DNA of 64,000 nt, from positions 124,001 through 188,000 of the forward strand of contig JAACJM010000065.1 of the NCBI GenBank assembly GCA_013368315.1, in the 5' to 3' direction. Positions 15,757-25,214 of the stretch are shown piece after piece; the first letter of the stretch is position 1; the number at the start of each line of letters is the position of its first letter. The notes beneath the pieces were generated by a model. That model was not told where the DNA came from. It did not search any database and was given only the letters and a program-made list of their open reading frames with translations. The translations under genes were made by a program, and so were the position numbers. The stretch is from Tetrapyrgos nigripes (Eukaryota > Basidiomycota > Agaricomycetes > Agaricales > Campanellaceae).

Positions 15757-18700
15757 ATGTCCTCCAACATTCTGATGACTACTGTCCCCGTCTTCGCCGG
15801 TGTTGATTTCAACATCTGGGCTGACATCCTTGTCGCCTGGTTGCAGGCTACTGGACTTAGTTCTGTCCTTAGATCTGATCGCCCCGATGATGCCGAAGTG
15901 AGTCTCGTCTCCCCTCTAACTGATGAAGACGCGGCGGCTCAAGCTGAGGCTATCACGGTGGCTCAAAAGAAACAGGCTGACTGGGATGAGAAGAACGATA
16001 AGGCCATGGGGTCTATCAAACTTCGTCTCTCTCCTCCCGTTCGTCAGAAAACACTTGGAATGACTACCGCCAAGGAAATTTGGGACTTTCTCAAAAAGAC
16101 CTATGGGAAACCTGGTGTTTCCGCAATCTACACGGATTTCAAACGTGCTACCTCCATCACAATTCCCAACGATGCCAATCCTAGCGCTGCGATCGAACTT
16201 ATTCGCATGCACTTCGATAGGGTCAGTGCCTATGGTATCCCCACTGATGGCACCTCAACCACTTCCGTTACGAAAGTCGCCAACTTCCTCATCGTAATGT
16301 TCATAATTTCCAAACTTCCCCCCAGATATGAGTATCTTATCAATCAGTATACTCAATACACTCTTGAGGAGGTCGACACCGCAAATCTCGATGTATTGCA
16401 GTCCGAGATTGTCAATATTTGGGAATCTCGCCAGGGAGCATTCAAGGGGCCTTCTGGGAAAGCCCATGCCAACCGTCTTTCAGCTGTCAAGCGAAAGGAC
16501 GGTAACCCTAGTTTCCAACAGCAGCAGCAGCAGCGCCCTAATGGCAGCAGCAGCGGCGCTAACGGAGCCAGCGGCTCTAATGGGAATAACAAGGGAAAAG
16601 GCAAGGGAAAGGGCAAAGGAAAAGCCAATTTCCGTCGTGGAGGACGAGCTGGAAAGTTCGAACAGGCCAAGAGACAGGGCCAGGCACATCTCGTCAACGA
16701 CGACATGTCTCCTATGATGCATACAGTCACCGTCGTCGACACGCCCGCTGCAGTTGATACCCGTAAGCCATTCTTTATGGAAACGGAAAAGCCTTTTGAC
16801 GCCTTCTTCACAGGTACCAAAAGAGCTATCAACCTTGCACGCGATATTGGCGCTAGACCATCTGGTGAGACTGTTGCTACTCTTGAAGATGTCGTCATGT
16901 CTCATACCGATCCTTCCTCCTTCACTTCACTTACTCCTGCCCCTCGTCCCAAACGAACTCTCACGGAACGCATCTATTGGGACAACCTTCAATCATCTTC
17001 TGGTGGTTGGGGTAATGCTGGCAATTGGAATGGTTGGAACGGTGAATACCCCGAATCACAGACCGGTTCAGATGCCGATATGGCATGCGCTCAAGGAGAA
17101 GATGCCAGCTGGAACGAGGACACTCTGGTGAACACTTCGGAACTCGGAAGTGTGTTTGGTACCACAACGACGGAGTCAGATGCAAAGGTTTCTCAGGACA
17201 TCCGGACACCTGTTCCACTTATCGACCGGATTGCCGCGGATCCTGCTGCCGAGATGATGGAATGCGCAACACACCTTGGGGAAAGGTTCCAGAATCCCCA
17301 GGATCCCCTTCACATCTATGGGGAACCACTCAGAGCAGCGCTGAACACCGTTGCCCCAACGGGAACCCGTGGCACTCTTTCTCTTGTCCAACGACTTGCT
17401 GCAGTCCGCAGCGAGATGCCAAGTGGCTCACAGCCTGCACCTCCCAATGGCATGACCACTCAATCCTTGCCATCCAGCCGTGTTGCAAGCCCAACACCTG
17501 GCACGACTTCGACGGGATGGGAATGGCTGACTCCTCATCTCCAAAACGAGGATGGAAGGTACGACGAGCTAATCGATTGGCAGCAAGACGCAACAATCGG
17601 ACTAGGAGGGATGGAACTACCCTCCAGGGCTCCAACTCCGAGTTCAATGCCAGAACTCCGGAGCGTATCTCCGAGCCTATCCGAAACCAGCGACCTCGAG
17701 TACATGTCGACTCCGCCATCGATCGGCAGAATGAGTCTACCTACGTCACCCGTAGAGGCCACCTGGTCAGACGGAATTCCAAGTCCACGACCTTCTACCC
17801 CCGTCATGGTTACCGTCAATGCCGCAAATAATTATGGCTGGTCCCTAGACGCTGAACCCAACGGCATGGACAACGGTTATCTCAGGTCAGATCTCAATTT
17901 AGATCTTATGAATAAAAGTACTGATGCGCTTTTCCCAGCAGCTCGTAATTTGGAAGCAGGTTCTTCATGTATATATTTATTACATACCGCTCCTCTGGGT
18001 TTAACAACCCCTTTTATTTATAATGATCTGTACACTAGCCCTGGCGGCAACAATAAATATTTATGTGCCTGTGGCACTCTGTTCTCACTATGCCAGAAGT
18101 GTAAGAAAAAGAGATCTGATACTGTCAAAATCCACTTCAGTGATGGATGGTTACTTGATTCTGGAGCATCAGCGCATTTTACGTTCGACATCAATGACTT
18201 TGTTGAATTGAGTTATATAAAACCAATTCCAGTAAAAACTGCCAATGGATTCACGAAAATTCGTGCATCCGGAACAGTTCTGATCTCTCAACGTAAAAGA
18301 GTTATGAAATTATATCCGGTCTATTACATTCCCGATCTAAATCAACGACTCTTATCTGTTGGTCAATTCTTAAATGACAACATGTTTATGCGCGGTAACT
18401 CCGATCATATTACCATTTCGAGAAATACAACATTCTTGACTTTCTCAAAGCGTATACCGGAAGAAACGCTATACTATCTTCCACACAAATCAAAAATTGT
18501 CGCTTCTAAAGCCAATCTTTTGATTTATCTTATCGACTACGAGACTTTACATCGTCGTATAGGACATCCCTCTCGTGATGTTCTTAAACATGTCCGACAA
18601 CACACCCTTGGCACTCCTGAATTCATTATTCCGAAGGAACTTCCTTTGTGCAAAGGCTGTCTTGAAGGCAAAACCCCCAGACAGAATTACCCTCCTAACG

Positions 18701-21687
18701 AACGACGTGCTACTCGTCCTTTCCAAATTATCCATACGGATTTACATGAATACCCCACAATATCCTATCACAAGTACAAGTATATAATCGTCTTCTTTGA
18801 TGATTACACTTCAGATGCTTGGATACGTTTTCTTACGGACAAAAAACAACCACTGACTGCCACTCGCCAGTTCCTTGCGATGGTAGAAACTCAATATAAG
18901 ACGAAAGTCGAACAGTGGATGTCTGATATGGGTGGTGAATTCATCAAAGGCACCTACCGAGAAATGTTACTCGAGAAAGGTGTTAAAATCCTTAACAGTG
19001 CACCATACATTCATCAACAGAATGGTCGAGCGGAACGCTTTATACGCACTCTAATGGATAAGTCACTGGCAATGATGAAGTTAGCATGTCTACCTGAATC
19101 TTGGTGGGAATATGCTGTCCGTCATGGATTGTATGTCTATCGACGTACTCCCTTACGACGACACAAATGGATAACTCCATTTGAAATGCTTGAAAAGGAA
19201 AAACCACGTATCGATCATTTACGAGTTTTTGGCTGCGGAGCTTATGTCTTTAAACCCGAGGAAACTCGAAAAAACAAACTCGCTTCCAAGTCAGAACTCA
19301 TGACGTATCTTGGTGTAGCACCAGGAGAACGTGGAAATCTTTTCATGCGTACAAACAATGCGGAATTTACATCCCCGCAAGCCGTGTTTGAGGAAGACTT
19401 CTTTCCTCGATGTAAAACTCAATCTCGTAATTCAAAACAACTACCTATCGAGTCATCGCACGACGATGACACTCCTCTACCACAAACAATCCCTGACGAT
19501 GATGATGAAGATTTTCATCATCGTCCTCCTCGCATCCCTTCAACAAAGAGACCTGATCAACTTCGTGACGACGAACCTGAACAGGATCCACCGCCTTCGT
19601 CTCCGGATAGTGACTCTGAGCCTAGAAGAACGGTAACACCGCCGCCAGTAGAGACACCACCTCCTCAGGCACCTCGAAAGCCCAGAGCTCCTAGACAAAG
19701 ACGGCCACCAACAGAACCAACGCGTCGAAGCGAGCGTACTGGTACTGTACCTAAACGATACGGGGATAAACACCCTGTAGAAGTTGAACGCGATCTTGAA
19801 CCTCAAATCGCAGCTGATAAAAGAGCGGAAGCAAAAGCTAAAGCAGAGAGAGACGCTCGGAGAGAACGTCAACAAGCTGCAGAGCAACAGGTTCCCGGAC
19901 CTAGTTCTGCATCCGGAAGCGCACCCCAGGGGGAGCAGCAAGCCGAGAGTGATGACTCTGCACGCCCTGAATCAGAAGAAATGGCAGAACCATGCCGTGA
20001 AGGGGGAGTATCTATAAATTTCTTGCTTATGCAGGCAATTGCTCCTGGAGAAATTGATTCCCACTTGCTTATTCAGAAAGTTACTTCGAAGAATGATGGG
20101 AATCAACCGAATGTTCGTAATATTCGCGAATGGACATTCAAAGATATTGCTCGCTTACCTATAACTGAGCAAGAGGAATGGAAAGTCGCTTGCCGCGAAG
20201 AACTAGAGGCTCTTCGCAAGCGCGACACCTATGAATTGGTCGAAAGACCTAAAGATAGGAAAGTTATCAAAAACCGATGGGTCTTCGACATCAAAACTGA
20301 TGGTCGTAAAAAGGCAAGACTCGTTGCAAAAGGATTTTCACAGGTCGAAGGCATAGACTTTGATCAAATATATTCACCTGTTGTTCGATTCGAGACTGTG
20401 CGCTTAATCTTCGCTTTAGCTGCACTTAAGGGCTGGCACGTGTCCGGTGTCGATGTCCGATCAGCCTATCTATATGGCTTACTCGATGAAGAAATCTATA
20501 TGGAACAACCGGAAGCCTTTAAAGTAAAAGGACAAGAGCATAAAGTCGTCCGGCTTCTTCGTGCTCTTTACGGACTCAAACAAGCAGGACTTGCGTGGTG
20601 GAAAAGTCTTGATAAGTCCATGGCGGAACTTGGTTTTAAACGAATCATTTCCGACGCCGGAATCTTCATTCACAAACGCTATGACGCCAACAATAATCTT
20701 ATTGAAAATTCTATCGTCATTGCCGTAGTCTATGTGGATGACGCTCTATTCTGTGGAGCAAATAAAACCTTAGTCTTACGACTCAAAGGAGACTTTATGA
20801 AGAGATGGGAATGTAGGGATCTAGGCAATGCCAAAGAATTCCTTAGGATGAGAATTACCAGGAAAGGCAGCAAGATCTCTTTAGACCAGTGCGCTTATCT
20901 GGATAAAATCCTAGAAACTTATGGAATGCAAAACGCGAAAGCTTCTGCTACCCCATTACCTGGCAATTATCACCCTCTTCCTCTTCCAGAAGACACTCCT
21001 GTCAATTATACTCTTCGTCAAAGTTATCAGGAGATAATCGGATCCTTACTCTACTTAATGTTAGGAACACGTCCTGATATTTCCTTTGCTGTCACAAAAC
21101 TTGCGCAATTTGCTGCAAACCCCTCACAAGAACACTACAATAGGGCGAAAGATATTTGCCGTTATCTCGTTGGCACTAGGAAATATGCCCTTGTATACAA
21201 CGGTCGAGGGGGAGAAGGCTTATCAGCCTATACAGACTCTGATTGGGGATCAGATCCTGGAACTCGCAAATCTCAAACTGGCTTCTTTCTACAATTAGCC
21301 CAAGCACCATTTAGCTGGACGTCTAGACAACAAAAGACAGTTGCTCTATCTTCGACTGAAGCTGAATACATGGCACTTAGTGACTGCAGTCGACAAGTCT
21401 GTTGGTTCAAGACTCTTCTCAGTGAAATTGAATATCCTCTTCACGCTATTCCAATTTACGGTGACAATCAAGGATCAATTTTTATTGCATCAAACCCTGT
21501 CACGGATAAGCGAACCAAGCATATTGATATTCGATATCATTTTGTTCGAGAAAAAGTCATCGATGAGACAGTCAAGTTATTCTTCATTGAAGGAAGTAAT
21601 AACCCTGCAGATCTGCTCACTAAAACTCTAGATCGTGTAAAGTTTGAAAAGTTCAGGAAACAATTAGGACTTCAGTTTTATAATTGA
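15757..21687 (+). CDS. Copia Gag-Pol polyprotein (1976 aa)
   Basis: One uninterrupted frame encodes all functions. The N-terminal Gag region (about residues 1-260) has the copia-type helical pattern (FNIWADILVAWLQATG, WDFLKKTYGKPG). A Gln run and Gly/Lys/Arg-rich basic tract follow at about 255-308, then about 450 residues of Ser/Thr/Pro-rich sequence. A CxC...CxxC cluster (residues 770-782) precedes the protease motif DSGAS (801-805). Integrase shows its HHCC zinc site (H932, H937, C965, C968) and DDE residues (D995, D1057, E1093). An acidic/proline linker leads to reverse transcriptase with YVDD at 1659-1662. RNase H shows YTDSDWG (from 1825) and STEAEYMAL. No CCHC zinc knuckle is visible in Gag. 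The ATG at 15757 follows the candidate leader acceptor. Confidence 0.97.
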   Translation: MSSNILMTTVPVFAGVDFNIWADILVAWLQATGLSSVLRSDRPDDAEVSLVSPLTDEDAAAQAEAITVAQKKQADWDEKNDKAMGSIKLRLSPPVRQKTLGMTTAKEIWDFLKKTYGKPGVSAIYTDFKRATSITIPNDANPSAAIELIRMHFDRVSAYGIPTDGTSTTSVTKVANFLIVMFIISKLPPRYEYLINQYTQYTLEEVDTANLDVLQSEIVNIWESRQGAFKGPSGKAHANRLSAVKRKDGNPSFQQQQQQRPNGSSSGANGASGSNGNNKGKGKGKGKGKANFRRGGRAGKFEQAKRQGQAHLVNDDMSPMMHTVTVVDTPAAVDTRKPFFMETEKPFDAFFTGTKRAINLARDIGARPSGETVATLEDVVMSHTDPSSFTSLTPAPRPKRTLTERIYWDNLQSSSGGWGNAGNWNGWNGEYPESQTGSDADMACAQGEDASWNEDTLVNTSELGSVFGTTTTESDAKVSQDIRTPVPLIDRIAADPAAEMMECATHLGERFQNPQDPLHIYGEPLRAALNTVAPTGTRGTLSLVQRLAAVRSEMPSGSQPAPPNGMTTQSLPSSRVASPTPGTTSTGWEWLTPHLQNEDGRYDELIDWQQDATIGLGGMELPSRAPTPSSMPELRSVSPSLSETSDLEYMSTPPSIGRMSLPTSPVEATWSDGIPSPRPSTPVMVTVNAANNYGWSLDAEPNGMDNGYLRSDLNLDLMNKSTDALFPAARNLEAGSSCIYLLHTAPLGLTTPFIYNDLYTSPGGNNKYLCACGTLFSLCQKCKKKRSDTVKIHFSDGWLLDSGASAHFTFDINDFVELSYIKPIPVKTANGFTKIRASGTVLISQRKRVMKLYPVYYIPDLNQRLLSVGQFLNDNMFMRGNSDHITISRNTTFLTFSKRIPEETLYYLPHKSKIVASKANLLIYLIDYETLHRRIGHPSRDVLKHVRQHTLGTPEFIIPKELPLCKGCLEGKTPRQNYPPNERRATRPFQIIHTDLHEYPTISYHKYKYIIVFFDDYTSDAWIRFLTDKKQPLTATRQFLAMVETQYKTKVEQWMSDMGGEFIKGTYREMLLEKGVKILNSAPYIHQQNGRAERFIRTLMDKSLAMMKLACLPESWWEYAVRHGLYVYRRTPLRRHKWITPFEMLEKEKPRIDHLRVFGCGAYVFKPEETRKNKLASKSELMTYLGVAPGERGNLFMRTNNAEFTSPQAVFEEDFFPRCKTQSRNSKQLPIESSHDDDTPLPQTIPDDDDEDFHHRPPRIPSTKRPDQLRDDEPEQDPPPSSPDSDSEPRRTVTPPPVETPPPQAPRKPRAPRQRRPPTEPTRRSERTGTVPKRYGDKHPVEVERDLEPQIAADKRAEAKAKAERDARRERQQAAEQQVPGPSSASGSAPQGEQQAESDDSARPESEEMAEPCREGGVSINFLLMQAIAPGEIDSHLLIQKVTSKNDGNQPNVRNIREWTFKDIARLPITEQEEWKVACREELEALRKRDTYELVERPKDRKVIKNRWVFDIKTDGRKKARLVAKGFSQVEGIDFDQIYSPVVRFETVRLIFALAALKGWHVSGVDVRSAYLYGLLDEEIYMEQPEAFKVKGQEHKVVRLLRALYGLKQAGLAWWKSLDKSMAELGFKRIISDAGIFIHKRYDANNNLIENSIVIAVVYVDDALFCGANKTLVLRLKGDFMKRWECRDLGNAKEFLRMRITRKGSKISLDQCAYLDKILETYGMQNAKASATPLPGNYHPLPLPEDTPVNYTLRQSYQEIIGSLLYLMLGTRPDISFAVTKLAQFAANPSQEHYNRAKDICRYLVGTRKYALVYNGRGGEGLSAYTDSDWGSDPGTRKSQTGFFLQLAQAPFSWTSRQQKTVALSSTEAEYMALSDCSRQVCWFKTLLSEIEYPLHAIPIYGDNQGSIFIASNPVTDKRTKHIDIRYHFVREKVIDETVKLFFIEGSNNPADLLTKTLDRVKFEKFRKQLGLQFYN

Positions 21688-21781
21688 AGAAATTGCATCG
21701 AAAACGTCGAGGCACTGGATCCCTTCCTTCCATGGCTGCTTATAGCGCCTACCTATGCTTACGCGCACTACCGTGCTGCTT

Positions 21782-21793
21782 AGCAAGGGGGAG
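21782..21793 (+). other. Polypurine tract of the copia element
   Basis: AGCAAGGGGGAG immediately precedes the 3' LTR and is the expected plus-strand primer. It lies about 95 nt after the Gag-Pol stop. Confidence 0.75.
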
Positions 21794-22161
21794 TGTTGAA
21801 TTGGCGCATTCAGTTGCAGCCATCAACGTATTCTATGTAGGACAATAGTAGTAGTTATATATAGAACATTAAGATTATAGACAATAAAGTGTAGTACGAC
21901 AATAGTGTACGAAACCAGCATTGTTCTATCCAGTACAATAGAATCTTATTGTTACTCTAGTATTAGTTTACATGTATTTGTACCTCCTAAAAGGTATATA
22001 AGGACTGGTAGATAGTCCTCCAAATAACAAGTTTCATACTTAACCCACATCGCTCTAACAAGCCTCTTACTAGCCTTACAAGCTAACTCTTATCCCCAGG
22101 TAAGTAAGCGTAGTTGCCACTGCGTTTAGTAGTGTACAAGCCGTACCATGCCTGCTTAACA
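21794..22161 (+). repeat. 3' LTR of the copia element
   Basis: This 368-bp repeat matches the 5' LTR in length and, as far as I can read, in every base. It is followed by the right copy of the target duplication (gtctg, 22162-22166). Confidence 0.96.
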
Positions 22162-22201
22162 GTCTGTTCAGCCTTCCTGACGAACATCCTACACTACGTA
22201 G

Positions 22202-22381
22202 TCATATGAATATACCCATTATCGTTTTACCAGTAACTACAGCCTGGGTTTGACTGTGAAGTCTGACAGTGATGGGGCGCCGGACGGGTCGCTCCAAAAT
22301 CCGCATGTCGCGCTTCAACAACGTCTGCAGCAATATGCTGGAGTCAGTGAGCCGAAGACAACGATTGCAGTCGATTCCTGA
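22202..22381 (+). other. Exon-like open segment beyond the copia insertion
   Basis: After an acceptor-like CTACGTAG, a 59-codon open frame runs to a TGA at 22379-22381. It includes SYEYTHYRFTSNYSLGLTVK and DGSLQNPHVALQQRLQQY. The composition is protein-like, but I recognise no family. It could be the last exon of the orphan gene at 14.4 kb, now split off by the retrotransposon, or an unrelated remnant. Confidence 0.25.
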
Positions 22382-22605
22382 GTGCCGCGAATTCAGGATA
22401 ATTTATAAGTACTTGACTCCCTTCAAATTTCTGCATCAGGAACGAGAATGACTGGAGGATGCTCTCTTGGTACCTCTCCTCGCCTCTAGACTCAATCCAG
22501 ACTTGTCCTGCAGCTTCAGAACAATACGATAGCCAGGCAGCTGCACCGGTATCCATCAGTAAAACCCCAGGTTTCTGGAACGGGTTGCTAGGCACTTGTA
22601 GCAAC

Positions 22606-22736
22606 CACGCCGAAAAGACAAAAATATCCACTCGACGGATAGATCACATCACTACTACTGATATAAGATATATCTGTAAAAAAGTGTGTTTCTGTACGCC
22701 TTTCTGCCGAGCGGATATTTTTGTATTTTCGGCGTG
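22606..22736 (+). mobile_element. MITE copy A, 131 bp, CACGCCGAAAA termini
   Basis: Terminal inverted repeats of about 24 bp begin CACGCCGAAAAGACAAAAAT and close with the matching GGATATTTTTGTATTTTCGG then CGTG. The trinucleotide AAC flanks both sides, consistent with a 3-bp target duplication. It is too short to encode a transposase. CAC-starting termini with 3-bp duplications resemble CACTA-type elements, but the superfamily is an inference. Confidence 0.85.
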
Positions 22737-22854
22737 AACCCAAAACAGCCGACCAATCGCCGGCTACCAGCTAGCCTCTAGGTCCGAATTTCCGCAAGTT
22801 CAAATTTTCGGCTATTTTTGCTGGGTTCCCGAGTATGCCAATCTTCGTGCCCCA

Positions 22855-22985
22855 CACGCCGAAAATACAAAAATATCCGCTCGGCAGAAAGGCGTACAGA
22901 AACACACTTTTTTACAGATATATCTTATATCAGTAGTGGTGATGTGATCTATCCGTCGAGCGGATATTTTTGTCTTTTCGGCGTG
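22855..22985 (-). mobile_element. MITE copy B, 131 bp, inverted relative to copy A
   Basis: In reverse complement it differs from copy A at only two positions that I can see. The flanking trinucleotide is CCA on both sides, different from copy A, so the two look like separate insertions. Together they form a long inverted pair separated by 118 bp. About 480 nt from 23167 to the next gene contain no recognisable gene. Confidence 0.85.
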
Positions 22986-23644
22986 CCAACTTCATACTGG
23001 CTCACGGATTCCAAAATGCAGTAATGAACACTGAGGAATCATAATTACATAAAATAAATACTGGGGAACGGGTGGAGAACAGCGTCGAAAATGGACTGAG
23101 CTTGCGACCAGTCAAATAGCCGAAAACAGCCGAAAAAGTCCGCCAGAAACTTGGGGTTTTCCTGATGAGTCTGAAGAGCATGGGTAAGACATAAAATATA
23201 CATAACTGGAACACTACTGAGAGTAAGTATAACGGTGTGTGTATTATACTTACAATATAACTTAATCCGATCCCCACCAGGGTAAGAAAGAGAATGAGAA
23301 ACAGGAAGAGGCCCGTGATAGGCACAGGAATAGGAATAGTCGAGGGACAGGCAATGAGAACAGTGATCGAGAGCTAAGGTATCAAAGTAAGTAAACAAGT
23401 AACAGAAACATACACTACATGTATATCGATAGCGAGCTCAGACTGAGGAATGTTATCTGTACATGGTATACTGTATACGTATACACATACTACAAAAGGT
23501 GGGTGGGGTAGGACGAGAAAGACACGAGAAGCGAAGAAACAAAACCAAGATAATTAAGTCATAATTCAAGTCAAAGACATAACAGATCATCATGATCAAT
23601 AGGCGACCAGTAAAGAAACAAGAGAAAAAAAAGGAAAAAGATCG

Positions 23645-25014
23645 TCAATCCACTTCCGGTGATTCCAGCTCGGGCTCAGCAGTCAAAGCCCTGCGGATAG
23701 GAGTGATCATTCGTGAGATGGGTCGTTGAGATTGAGATGGAGAGAAATCCCTATCGAAGATAGCTTCTGCGAAAGAAAAGGCAAGGCAGACACTTGCACC
23801 GAGGACCCTCCATCTGAAACCTAACACGTCCACTCTGCCACCAGCCTGACTAGGGTTGGTAGAATAGGGATAGGCAATTTGCGCTGCAAGGCGTACAATT
23901 GAAGCAGTCAAAGGGTCGAAAGGGACTTTTGGTTGCATTGTTGTTCTTTGCGCAATGACGTCACCGTCTTCGTCGAGGACGACTTCGGAGGGTGCTGGTG
24001 GTGGTGGCCTGAAACTGATAAGAGTGCCGACAATGAAAGGGAGGAGGAGGGAGGGTGTGAACCAGTGCATCAGAAGACTCCAAAGAACATTTGATTTGAA
24101 AGCAGATAGGGGCGGATAGGGGATAAAGAGTTTGGTGTAGGAAGGTGGAGGTGGAATCAACTCTGCATCGACTTCGGGCGAGGTGCCTAGTGGGACTTGC
24201 CAATAATGCCATGGAATGACGGTAAGGAGTATGTACAGGAGCTCGAATACCGCGGTTAGAGACCAGATGGTTCTCGTATTGGACAGGAACTAGGTACGGG
24301 CATGAGCACACAAATCGAGAGAAGAAATCAGCGTAACTCACAGAACGAGTGCTGATCAACATTTCTTGACTGCTCTGCATAACGGCTTCTTCTTTTCGCT
24401 TCATTGCCTGAACGATTTCTTGCATACGCAAGGATGGAGGTCGAGGAATATGGTCGATGATGCTTCTATCGACCACCATACTGGTCTCTACGCTGGGTGG
24501 CAGAGGTGGCAGACTACTGGGAGTCCCAGGTGAAGGCACTCTGCGAGCAGAAGACAACGGCTCGACATAGGTTTCCACATCGTCCTCGTCGTCAGGGGTT
24601 TGAGGATTTTTGAGGAAAAAGGACACGTCCCGCATATCTTTGACAGGAGTGGACTCGGCTACGGGTTCGAGCAGCATATGCTGCCGACGAGGCTTGATCT
24701 CCACTTGGGGAACGGAGCGTTTGCTGGTAATAATTGGTGGCAGGGTAAGCGGTTGATGTGATAGTGTGAAGAGAAACAAACCTTGGAGGCGGAGCAACAT
24801 CCTTTGGGGGCTGCGAGCCGCGTCTCCTTCGGGAACCATAGAGTCCGGAAAACCTCGAGTTGTCCTCGAGTTCCGCTTGGTTATCGTCTAGATGTTTCTT
24901 GATGCGAGCTTGGAGATCGTCTTTGGTGCCCTGCTCGCTGATGTTGAGAGCAACAGCAATGCTTTGGAGCTCAGATTTCTTCTTTGATTGAAGCGAGCCG
25001 GAGAAAGAGGACAT
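23645..25014 (-). CDS. SAP-domain multi-pass membrane protein
   Basis: The N-terminal 50 residues read as a SAP motif ([20 protein letters not shown], then [11 protein letters not shown]), a helix-extended-helix fold that binds DNA or chromatin. A long polar and proline-rich middle follows. About three hydrophobic segments come next: around [40 protein letters not shown] and [19 protein letters not shown]. The C-terminus ends ELESPEVD with stop at 23645-23647. Two introns were resolved: one after APPP(S), one after ISTRS. A SAP-like motif with C-terminal membrane spans suggests an inner nuclear membrane chromatin tether, but this is inference and I do not recognise the family by name. The gene is divergent from the secreted-protein gene, with only 200 nt between starts. 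Confidence 0.75.
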
Positions 25015-25214
25015 AGTGAATGTTGTAAACAAAGGTACGCGACTCAACAACACACACGCGACAATCGTCACATGATTTCACGTCACACCAGTTGCCGTTG
25101 CCCGGGAAGCCCGTAGCCTTTCTCTTTCCTTGACGGTGACCAGTCTCTGCGAGACCTTTTTCTCTTTCTTGTGCTGCCCTTCTTGCTGTCCTTCACTCTT
25201 TTCCACTCGTTGAA

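Larger units (their letters stand above)
15072..22161 (+). mobile_element. Complete Ty1/copia LTR retrotransposon (7.1 kb)
   Basis: Two 368-bp LTRs (15072-15439 and 21794-22161), each starting TG and ending CA, enclose one long Gag-Pol frame. I read the LTRs as identical throughout. A 5-bp target duplication, gtctg, flanks the element at 15067-15071 and 22162-22166. A primer binding site follows the 5' LTR directly, and a purine tract (AGCAAGGGGGAG) precedes the 3' LTR. Integrase lies before reverse transcriptase in the polyprotein, which places it in Ty1/copia and not Ty3/gypsy. Intact coding plus matching LTRs imply recent insertion and possible autonomy. Confidence 0.97.
22555..23166. repeat. 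Outer imperfect inverted repeat around the MITE pair
   Basis: A 24-bp arm at 22555-22578 (ATCAGTAAAACCCCAGGTTT then CTGG) has its inverted partner at 23143-23166, with two mismatches. A third nested pair lies inside (22737-22752 and 22808-22827, AACCCAAAACAGCCGA type). This could be an older non-autonomous element into which the two MITEs inserted, but no target duplication was found for it. Confidence 0.4.

Noticed and set aside
16353..16905. Antisense frames of 140-180 codons inside the copia Gag
   Set aside because: They mirror the repetitive Gly/Lys and Gln codons of Gag and show no independent motif.
22344..22631. 95-codon minus-strand frame next to the MITEs
   Set aside because: It starts inside MITE A, so its N-terminus is transposon sequence. 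The rest matches no family that I know.
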